Assembly (NCBI GenBank): GCA_944329545.1
Contig: CALVIK010000005.1
Location: forward strand, 1-6,018
DNA from: an uncultured Bacilli bacterium
GTDB taxonomy: Bacteria; Bacillota_I; Bacilli_A; RF39; UBA660
Direction of reading: 5' to 3'
DNA length: 6,018 nt
Positions 1 to 5,995 of the stretch are shown here, in pieces. The position numbers were made by a program, and so were the translations under genes. The notes below the pieces were generated by a model, which worked only from the letters and a program-made list of their open reading frames with translations, was not told where the DNA came from and searched no databases. Within the stretch, counting starts at the first letter, position 1; each line of letters opens with the position of its first letter.

Positions 1-3000
1 ATATCATAAAGACTTTGATCATATTTTTTTAACATATGTCTAGCATAAGAAATCTCACTTAAAATTGTATTAATGTTTTTTTCATTTTCCCCTCTTTGTT
101 TATATTTTTCTAAAACTTCTGAAGCATAATTAAAAATATCTTCGTATTTTTGCACTTTTGAATATAATTTAACAATAAAATCAAATATTTTTACAGACAT
201 ATTTTCATTTGCTTTTTCTAAAGCTTTTAATTTATCAATGACTTTAGTTAATTTTTCATATTCTTTCAAATAAGCTAAAGCGCTACCATAATACCATAAA
301 TGATTAACATAAAAAGAAAGAGGAATCGCTGGAATTTTATCTAATAGTGCGCACATTTTTTCACCATATTTATAAATTAAATTATATTCTTCATTTTCAA
401 ATAAGAAACAAATTATTCTATCTAATAAATCAAGATAATCACTGTTTTTTTCGCCATATAATTTTTCCGCAATACTAACAGCTTTTTCAAAATATATTTT
501 AGCTTTATCTTTGTTACCTATCATCCAGTATTTTTTACCTAAAATAACTAAAACATTAATATTTTCCTGACTTTCTTCACCATAAATTTCAACATATAAT
601 TTAGATAATTCTAAAGCCATATCAACAATTTTTAAGGAAGCTGATGAAAACTCAAGAAAAGTTTCCATAACTTTAGCGGCAAAACCCAAGTTATTTTCTT
701 TATTTTCAGAAAATAAATCACTTAAAATTACTTCGCCTTCTTCTTTATTTAAAATTAATAATAATTTCCCTTTTAACAATAAAGATTCTTTAAGCCAGTC
801 AGCACCATCTTTTAAATTTTGATAAACTTTAAGGGCTTCTTCAATAAAATTTAAACTATATTCTGGTTTGCTTTCTTGATAATAACTAGCAATTTCATAA
901 GCTGTATTAGCGTACTCTAAAGTATTTTTACTATTTTTTGTAAGATTTAAAAATTCATCAATATATTTACTGGCATTCATTTGTTTATTAAAATGCACTT
1001 TAATAATTCTTCTTAAAATTGGCAATATTAAATCTTCATCATTAACTAATTCTTTATAATCTTGATAAAAATCATTAATATGTTTTTCAAGTTCATCATT
1101 AGGGTAAAAAAGCGGCATATATTTTAAAACAACATCTTCGTAAAGTCCTAAATATGTTATAGAATCTTGTTTAACTAAATCAAGTACTTTAGTAAGAACC
1201 ATTTTAGCTATATCATAATCGCCATTATTTACGGCAAAAAGCGCGATTAAATTTAAAGCCGCTGGTTCATTTTCATATGTTTTGAAAACTTCTTTATACA
1301 TTTGTTGAAGTTCGTCTAATTTTGCTAAAATAGATAAAATTCTCAACATACATAAATAGCGTTCTAAAGTAATACTACTATCTACATCTTTTATTTTTTC
1401 ATAAATTTGACTAGCATAAGTACTTATTTCTAATGACTTTAATTTTAACAAAGTATCTAACTTTAAAATAACTATCGTATAAAATAAATTATTAATATCA
1501 TTATTTTTTTCATTATATAGTTTTTCTGCCTGATTAAGATAATAAATAGCTTTATCTAATTTAAAATCATTTAAAGCATAATAAGCACCTAAAGCAAAAT
1601 TAAAAGAAATTAAATCAGTATGCAAATCAGTTAAAGTTTTAAATTTTTCTTCCCATTTTTCAATTTTTTTATCAAATCCCGGAGTTTTCTGTAAAACGGG
1701 TGTAGGAATACTAGTAAAAATTAATACTAAAACAGTTAACTTATCAATATCGTCTAAATTATCATTATCTAATAGCCGATTAAAATAAAACATACTAGCA
1801 ACATCATCATGTATTAAAGAAGAATAATATCCTAAAGCATAGCATATATCTGGATTATCAATATTAGCTGTTTTTAATTTAGCAAGTACTTCGTTAATTA
1901 TTTTGTTATTTGGATAAACACTTTGATATAAAAGGCCTAAAAGGTCAACTACTTTAATAAAATAATCATCGATTTCTTTATTTTTGATTTGTCGCCATAC
2001 TTGCTCTAACAAAATTAATGCTTGCTCTTTTTCTTGATTAATTGCTAAACTATTAGCGTATATATATTTAATCAAATATCCATATTCAGCCATTTTATAT
2101 TTTTTTTCTAAATTTTCATAAATATCTTTACTAAAAATATAATTTTCATCATTTAAAGACGCATCTTCTAAAATATTACTAACAAACACAAAATCTTTTA
2201 ACACTTGGGAAGTATTGTTTTCATTAATATATTCTTTACTAATAGTTAAATATCCTTTTAAACAGCTAGAAAATTTAGTATTAATTGTAGACTCCGTAGT
2301 TAAAAAATTAAAATAATATTCATACAAAACATTAACAGTTTTTTCTTTAATAATTTTGGGTGATGTTGCCATAAAAACATCTCTAACAGTTTTATGAATA
2401 TAATAATTATTTTCACAAGTATTAACAAAAGATAAGTTTTTTATTTTTTCATATAAAACATAAGAAAAATTTGGTAAAATTTTGGGGCCAATAATATGCA
2501 CCATTTCATCATCCCATAGTGAAATATTAGCTAAAACATAAGTCATCTCCCTACTTTGATGATCCATATAGCGAATATATCGTTCAATTAAAACATCAAT
2601 ATTTTTTCCAAAATCTTTAATGGTAATAGGTTTGTTTTCCACTTTTAAAATTTCATAAGTACTAACACATATATCTAAATAAAGTGGGGTGCCATGAGTT
2701 AGATTATAAATATCTTGCCGAAGAACAGCATCATCAATACTGGCTTCTTCTAAAAACAAATTGGCATCGGTAAAAGCTAAATCGCCTAAAATATGTTGTT
2801 CTAATGTATCTTGCCAATCATTATCTATTTCTCCCCATTTTATTTTTTCCCTACCAGCAATAACCCAAAGAACACCAGGAACATTTAATATCGGACCTTT
2901 TTCATCACGAAGCCAAAGATCTTGGGAAATTGTATGACCAGTTCCCGTAATTTCATTAACAAGCCTTTCATAAGTATCAAGAAACATTACTAACGGCTGT

Positions 3001-3638
3001 TTTATTTTTTTAATATTTTCTTCTAAATCCAAAGAAAAATAGTAAGGTAAATTATAATATATTTCTTCAGGACTATCTTTTTCAATTTGGTTAAGTTCAT
3101 TTTTATGTTGCGATGTTAAATTTCTTAATACGGCAATTCCACTATCTGCCAGCCTTACTAATTTTGAAGCGATGCCAATTATTGGTATTTCTTCGGCACT
3201 ATCGACAATAAAACTCAAAGTGCGGCTTTTTTCAATTAAAGATTCTATTTCTTTTTTAGAAATATTTTCACCTGTTTTTTTAGAATAAACATAGTAAGCA
3301 ATATCAAAAAGCGGAAAAGAAAATTTATAATTTTGTTCTAATTTTGTTTTAATAAGCCGTAGCGCGGTTTTCATATCACTACTAGTTTCAAAATCATAAT
3401 AAACAAAATATGGTTTTTTTTCTTTTTCCTGCAATTCTGCTTGTAATTTACGCATTAATGTACTTTTACCAATGCCACCTACTCCATAATAATTAATTAT
3501 ATAGATATCTTCAATATTAGCAAATGATTCTTTAAGCTTTTCATATTTATCAAAAAAAGCTTTTCGAGGTTGTGTTCTATCGGTAAATTTACGAACTGCT
3601 TTAACAACTTCATTTTTTTTAATTATTTTTTTGGCCAT
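1..3638 (-). CDS. STAND-type P-loop NTPase with long TPR-like C-terminal array (3' end beyond window)
   Basis: An unbroken minus-strand reading frame of 1212 codons enters at the ATG at 3638 and leaves at the left edge with no stop. Seen in the translation: an N-terminal FTDRTQPRKAF motif (residues 18-28), Walker A GVGGIGKST (52-60), Walker B LVMFLDTYE (216-224), WLRD (242-245), a VIAGREKIKW strand/sensor motif (259-268), a HGTPLYL segment resembling the STAND GxP motif (315-321), and a probable winged-helix end with YIHKTVRDVF (413-422). From about residue 430 the protein is nearly all helical, with TPR-like units clearest near 676-733, 905-965 and 1020-1085 (for example KAKIYFEKAVSIAEK). 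This order matches STAND ATPases, in which repeats sense a ligand and nucleotide binding drives oligomerisation. Unusually, the P-loop lies within 60 residues of the start, so there is no N-terminal effector domain. No signal peptide or clear membrane segment is visible; it is probably cytosolic. An in-frame ATG at 3641 is the alternative start; 3638 has better SD spacing (7 versus 4 nt). The NTPase call is firm; a phage-defence role is inferred. Confidence 0.88.
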   Translation of the reverse strand, partial: MAKKIIKKNEVVKAVRKFTDRTQPRKAFFDKYEKLKESFANIEDIYIINYYGVGGIGKSTLMRKLQAELQEKEKKPYFVYYDFETSSDMKTALRLIKTKLEQNYKFSFPLFDIAYYVYSKKTGENISKKEIESLIEKSRTLSFIVDSAEEIPIIGIASKLVRLADSGIAVLRNLTSQHKNELNQIEKDSPEEIYYNLPYYFSLDLEENIKKIKQPLVMFLDTYERLVNEITGTGHTISQDLWLRDEKGPILNVPGVLWVIAGREKIKWGEIDNDWQDTLEQHILGDLAFTDANLFLEEASIDDAVLRQDIYNLTHGTPLYLDICVSTYEILKVENKPITIKDFGKNIDVLIERYIRYMDHQSREMTYVLANISLWDDEMVHIIGPKILPNFSYVLYEKIKNLSFVNTCENNYYIHKTVRDVFMATSPKIIKEKTVNVLYEYYFNFLTTESTINTKFSSCLKGYLTISKEYINENNTSQVLKDFVFVSNILEDASLNDENYIFSKDIYENLEKKYKMAEYGYLIKYIYANSLAINQEKEQALILLEQVWRQIKNKEIDDYFIKVVDLLGLLYQSVYPNNKIINEVLAKLKTANIDNPDICYALGYYSSLIHDDVASMFYFNRLLDNDNLDDIDKLTVLVLIFTSIPTPVLQKTPGFDKKIEKWEEKFKTLTDLHTDLISFNFALGAYYALNDFKLDKAIYYLNQAEKLYNEKNNDINNLFYTIVILKLDTLLKLKSLEISTYASQIYEKIKDVDSSITLERYLCMLRILSILAKLDELQQMYKEVFKTYENEPAALNLIALFAVNNGDYDIAKMVLTKVLDLVKQDSITYLGLYEDVVLKYMPLFYPNDELEKHINDFYQDYKELVNDEDLILPILRRIIKVHFNKQMNASKYIDEFLNLTKNSKNTLEYANTAYEIASYYQESKPEYSLNFIEEALKVYQNLKDGADWLKESLLLKGKLLLILNKEEGEVILSDLFSENKENNLGFAAKVMETFLEFSSASLKIVDMALELSKLYVEIYGEESQENINVLVILGKKYWMIGNKDKAKIYFEKAVSIAEKLYGEKNSDYLDLLDRIICFLFENEEYNLIYKYGEKMCALLDKIPAIPLSFYVNHLWYYGSALAYLKEYEKLTKVIDKLKALEKANENMSVKIFDFIVKLYSKVQKYEDIFNYASEVLEKYKQRGENEKNINTILSEISYARHMLKKYDQSLYD

Positions 3639-3645
3639 CATATCG

Positions 3646-3652
3646 CCTTCTT
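3646..3652 (-). promoter_or_regulatory. Ribosome binding site of the STAND ATPase gene
   Basis: Minus-strand AAGAAGG lies 4 nt before the ATG at 3641 and 7 nt before the tandem in-frame ATG at 3638. The spacing favours 3638 as the main start, though both codons are usable and differ by one methionine. Confidence 0.7.
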
Positions 3653-3661
3653 TCTAAATTT

Positions 3662-3691
3662 ATTATATCATGATAAAAGTTATTATAACAA
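3662..3691 (-). promoter_or_regulatory. Sigma-A-type promoter for the STAND ATPase gene
   Basis: On the minus strand a consensus TATAAT (3662-3667) is preceded by TG plus one base, making an extended -10. An 18-nt spacer separates it from TTGTTA (3686-3691), a 4/6 match to the -35 consensus. A transcript would start near 3655 and have a very short leader ending at the SD. A second extended -10 (TG-T-TATAAT, 3682-3687) lies 20 bp upstream but has no convincing -35. Two short perfect palindromes overlap the region, at 3666-3675 and 3679-3689. They could be operator half-sites but are weak evidence in such AT-rich DNA. Confidence 0.6.
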
Positions 3692-3763
3692 TATTTCGTT
3701 AAAGTTTCTAATGAAAAATAATTTGTTTTGAAATTTTTCTAATTAGTTTCTTTATTATTTACA

Positions 3764-3797
3764 AAAATTAAAAACAAAGTCCTATTTATGACTTTGT
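3764..3797 (-). terminator. Intrinsic terminator after the restriction-modification operon
   Basis: An 8-bp perfect stem (arms 3790-3797 and 3774-3781, ACAAAGTC/GACTTTGT) with an 8-nt loop is followed on the minus strand by TTTTAATTTTT. It begins about 24 nt past the methyltransferase stop codon, where an operon terminator is expected. It separates the R-M pair from the downstream STAND gene, which has its own promoter. Confidence 0.75.
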
Positions 3798-3820
3798 CCA
3801 AATTTAATTTTTTAAATATA

Positions 3821-4930
3821 TTATTGATTATATTCATCTAACATATCAGCCACAACATCGGCAATTTTACTAGCTAAAATAGGTGGTACAGAATTACCAA
3901 TTTGCAAATGAATATCAGATTTAGAACCCATAAAAATATAATCATCAGAATAACTTTGAATCCTAGCAGCTTCTCTAGCTGTTAATCCACGATTCAAATA
4001 TGGATGAATACATCTAGAAGAAGAAATACAAGCAAAATTTCTAGTTATAGTCATACCAGGTTCATAAGCATTTAATCTAGCATATGTATTGCCGTAACCT
4101 GATGTCGGAATATATTTTTTAGGAATGGTTTGCCTTACATCCCAGACACTTTTTCCCATTGGAATATAAGACATCATTTTTTTGGCTTTTTCATTATGAT
4201 TTGTTGGTTTGTGGTTAGTTAAAATTGTCGCGCCATTTCTTAATTTTTTTTGATACTCATTTTGCGGTTCACAAGTATATTCTGTTATTTCTTTATCATC
4301 ATTTTGTGGTAAATCGCCGATAGCATCCCATAAAGTTAAAGCTGAAGGCAAACATTCCTCTCCACTTATAGAATGCGTTTTTTTAGGATATCTAATTTTA
4401 ACATTAGTTATTGTTCCAATAAAAAATACCCTTTCTCTTTGTTGTGGCACTCCATATTCGGCCGCATTAAGCAATTTATAGTCAAGCGAATATCCAATAT
4501 CAGTAAAAGCTTTTACTATATTATCTAAAACTTTACCGCCTTCCATGTTTAAAATTCCCGCAACATTTTCCATAACAAAAAATTTAGGTTTAATTTCTTT
4601 TACTAAACGCACATACTCTTTAAATAATTTATTGCGAGGATCATCTATAAACCTTTTTCCAAGCGTAGAAAATCCTTGACATGGTGGTCCACCAACGATT
4701 ACATCAATATCATTCTTATCGTAACCTGTTTCAGCCAGTAAATCTGCCGTAGTGAGATCAGCTATATCTTTAACAACATATCTTACATTAGGATGATTAG
4801 CCAAATATGTCTCACCCGCTATTTTCCAAATGTCATTTGCACTAATAATATTAAATCCACGATTTATAAATCCCGTACCAAGGCCACCCGCCCCAGCAAA
4901 TAACTCAATACAATTATATTTTTTTTTCAT
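3821..4930 (-). CDS. DNA (cytosine-5)-methyltransferase of a Type II R-M system
   Basis: This 369-residue protein transfers a methyl group from S-adenosylmethionine to carbon 5 of cytosine, protecting host DNA at the site cut by its partner nuclease. All main C5-methyltransferase motifs are present in canonical order: motif I (SAM binding) FAGAGGLGTGF at 11-21, motif IV GGPPCQGFS at 80-88 with catalytic Cys84, motif VI ENV at 121-123, motif VIII QQRERVFFIG at 163-172, motif IX RGLTAREAARIQ at 314-325, and motif X GNSVPP at 345-350. The region between VIII and IX (about 173-310) should hold the target-recognition domain; the target sequence cannot be read from it. Length is ordinary for the family and nothing looks broken. 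The start has a strong SD (AAGGAG, 8-nt spacer) and follows the endonuclease stop by 2 nt, so co-transcription and probably translational coupling are expected. Codons 2-4 are an A9 run. Family assignment is very secure; pairing with the HNH gene rests on operon context. Confidence 0.97.
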   Translation of the reverse strand: MKKKYNCIELFAGAGGLGTGFINRGFNIISANDIWKIAGETYLANHPNVRYVVKDIADLTTADLLAETGYDKNDIDVIVGGPPCQGFSTLGKRFIDDPRNKLFKEYVRLVKEIKPKFFVMENVAGILNMEGGKVLDNIVKAFTDIGYSLDYKLLNAAEYGVPQQRERVFFIGTITNVKIRYPKKTHSISGEECLPSALTLWDAIGDLPQNDDKEITEYTCEPQNEYQKKLRNGATILTNHKPTNHNEKAKKMMSYIPMGKSVWDVRQTIPKKYIPTSGYGNTYARLNAYEPGMTITRNFACISSSRCIHPYLNRGLTAREAARIQSYSDDYIFMGSKSDIHLQIGNSVPPILASKIADVVADMLDEYNQ

Positions 4931-4932
4931 TA

Positions 4933-5685
4933 TTAATGCTCCTTATATAAATTATTAATAATCTTTTTAGCTTCTTCATAATTATTACTAATTAATAATT
5001 TTAACATTGCCAATTGCACTTCTTTTTTTGATTTTAAAACAAACCGTGGATCAGAAATTTTTTCCACTCTTCCTTTGTTATCAAATACAAAATAATCTCG
5101 GCTAGCTCTATTACAAAATTGGCATTGGGGAATAGTATTTTCTAAAGTTAAAGGTTGGCTTGGATCTTTATGCCCTTTTTGTAACATCGTGCTAGAAGAC
5201 GGATATAAAAAATTAGGCTCATTTTCTTTTGAACCGCATGTTACACAGCGATAATTATATATTTTTTTTAATTCATCCCAAGAATTGGCATTTAAAGAAT
5301 CAGTTCTTTTTAACTTTTTATAAGAAGGATATGGCTTTTCAATTGTTTTAAGCATATATTCTCCAGATTTTATACCGAGCTGTTTACATTCATAATCCCC
5401 TCTAGTTCCAGATAAAATATACCATCCAGATTGTTGAGCTAAATGTCTAGCTTGTTGAACATCATTAACTTCAAAACCCATAGTTCTTAAAAAATCAGTT
5501 AGTTCTTGCTTTGAAACAATTTGACCAACTTTACTGTACAAATAAATTAAAACCAGAGAATTTAATGTATAATTACCTTTTAAATATAGCTTTGGCATCT
5601 TTACATTATACTGTTTTAAATGACAATTATATTGATTATATATTTTATTATATAAATCATTGATTTTATTTGATGTTAAATTCAT
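4933..5685 (-). CDS. HNH-family Type II restriction endonuclease
   Basis: This 250-residue protein has the layout of an HNH (beta-beta-alpha-metal) restriction enzyme. The C-terminal half carries a zinc-type cysteine frame, CVTC (Cys147, Cys150) and CQFC (Cys188, Cys191), surrounding the HNH core. GHKDP supplies the likely catalytic His172, LEN gives Asn183, and Asn192 follows the last cysteine. The GHKDPSQPLTLEN and CNRASRDYFVFDNKGRV segments resemble HNH enzymes paired with DNA methyltransferases. The N-terminal half (about 35-95) looks like a small helical or winged-helix DNA-binding region, with SKQELTDFLRTMG followed by QARHLAQQSGWYILSGTRGD, and probably contributes to site recognition. 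No signal peptide or membrane segment is seen. The ATG at 5685 is fixed by a near-perfect SD. It is first in the operon, directly ahead of the C5 methyltransferase, so the predicted role is cutting DNA that lacks the partner's methylation. A stand-alone homing or nicking HNH nuclease is less likely given this pairing. Recognition sequence unknown. Confidence 0.9.
   Translation of the reverse strand: MNLTSNKINDLYNKIYNQYNCHLKQYNVKMPKLYLKGNYTLNSLVLIYLYSKVGQIVSKQELTDFLRTMGFEVNDVQQARHLAQQSGWYILSGTRGDYECKQLGIKSGEYMLKTIEKPYPSYKKLKRTDSLNANSWDELKKIYNYRCVTCGSKENEPNFLYPSSSTMLQKGHKDPSQPLTLENTIPQCQFCNRASRDYFVFDNKGRVEKISDPRFVLKSKKEVQLAMLKLLISNNYEEAKKIINNLYKEH
4939..4944 (-). promoter_or_regulatory. Methyltransferase SD embedded in the endonuclease gene
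   Basis: Minus-strand AAGGAG is formed by the Lys-Glu codons just before the endonuclease's last His codon and stop. It sits 8 nt before the methyltransferase ATG. Ribosomes finishing the endonuclease therefore pass directly over this site, which fits translational coupling of the two genes. Confidence 0.8.
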
Positions 5686-5691
5686 ACTTAT

Positions 5692-5698
5692 CCTCCTA
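5692..5698 (-). promoter_or_regulatory. Strong SD of the HNH endonuclease gene
   Basis: Minus-strand TAGGAGG lies 6 nt before the ATG at 5685. It is a near-perfect complement to the 16S rRNA 3' end and fixes this start codon. Confidence 0.85.
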
Positions 5699-5728
5699 AA
5701 ATATATTAATTTATAAAGTTATTTAAAT

Positions 5729-5781
5729 TAATATAATAACACTTTAGCTAATATAATAATAGCATATTTTTCTCTTGTTTT
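5729..5781 (-). promoter_or_regulatory. Probable promoter region of the R-M operon, with repeated -10-like elements
   Basis: The 11-bp sequence TAATATAATAA (plus strand) occurs twice, at 5729-5739 and 5749-5759, exactly 20 bp apart. Each copy contains a minus-strand TATTAT, a 5/6 match to the -10 consensus. The only -35 candidate is weak: AAAACA at 5776-5781, 17 nt ahead of the upstream copy. A promoter must lie between the hairpin at 5817-5836 and the endonuclease start if that hairpin terminates upstream transcription, but I cannot say which copy is used. Evenly phased repeats could also be a regulator's binding sites. I see no controller (C) gene in the window. Confidence 0.4.
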
Positions 5782-5809
5782 AAAGTGTTTTTTACTTTTA
5801 ATTTGAAAC

Positions 5810-5836
5810 AAAAAGCGGAGCCACATAAATGGCTCC
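5810..5836 (-). terminator. Intrinsic terminator ahead of the R-M operon (minus strand)
   Basis: A 7-bp perfect GC-containing stem, GGAGCCA (5817-5823) and TGGCTCC (5830-5836), has a 6-nt loop. On the minus strand it is followed by GC and then TTTTTGTTT. It would stop transcripts arriving from a gene to the right of the window, so the R-M operon would begin independently just downstream. There is no T-run on the plus-strand side. Confidence 0.7.
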
Positions 5837-5856
5837 TCAGGGGGTTTTGGTTGATT

Positions 5857-5887
5857 GGTACTTTTATGGTTAAAAGTGCCCTTTTTT
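5857..5887 (+). terminator. Possible plus-strand intrinsic terminator
   Basis: The stem GGTACTTTT (5857-5865) pairs with AAAAGTGCC (5872-5880), nine pairs with one G-U wobble, around a 6-nt loop. On the plus strand it is followed by C and TTTTTT. The shape is right, but no plus-strand gene lies to its left in this window. Its role is therefore unclear; it may be a structural hairpin or serve antisense transcripts. Confidence 0.45.
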
Positions 5888-5948
5888 ATTGAAAAAATGC
5901 CTATAAATTGATGATGTTTTCGTAATTAACCTGCTTTGTTTAGTATCA

Positions 5949-5970
5949 TCGTACCTAAATCGTACCTAAA
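5949..5970. repeat. Perfect tandem repeat of an 11-bp unit, two copies
   Basis: TCGTACCTAAA occurs at 5949-5959 and again at 5960-5970 with no spacer. The 11-bp period is about one helical turn, so both copies present the same face of the DNA. This suits a protein-binding site such as a regulator operator or a recombinase arm site. No function can be assigned from sequence alone. Confidence 0.75.
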
Positions 5971-5995
5971 AAGTAGTAGAACTTTCTTCTACTAC
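5968..5995 (-). terminator. Possible intrinsic terminator of a gene right of the window
   Basis: A 9-bp perfect stem, GTAGTAGAA (5973-5981) and TTCTACTAC (5987-5995), with a 5-nt loop is followed on the minus strand by TTTTT. All three minus-strand frames entering from the right edge close within 30 nt, so an upstream gene could end just before this hairpin. The stem is AT-rich and thus weaker than the hairpin at 5817-5836. Confidence 0.5.

Noticed and set aside
1..3638. Plus-strand or alternative-frame genes inside the long STAND frame
   Set aside because: The minus-strand frame is open throughout and gives coherent motifs and helical repeats. I saw no SD-led plus-strand frame with recognisable protein character.
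3639..3641. ATG at 3641 as the STAND gene start
   Set aside because: In frame and one codon longer, but only 4 nt from the SD. The adjacent ATG at 3638 has 7-nt spacing. It cannot be fully excluded.
3666..3689. Palindromes at 3666-3675 and 3679-3689 as defined operators
   Set aside because: They are 10-11 bp of nearly pure A/T in an AT-rich spacer, so chance is a good explanation. They are mentioned only with the promoter.
5882..5897. TTTTTT-attg-AAAAAA inverted repeat as a hairpin feature
   Set aside because: Six A-T pairs with no GC support would be unstable; it is probably just the T-tail of the preceding hairpin followed by an A-run.
5934..5988. Short minus-strand open stretch across the tandem repeat, considered as the C-terminus of an integrase
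   Set aside because: Fewer than 20 codons, no recognisable recombinase motif and no start or SD in the window.
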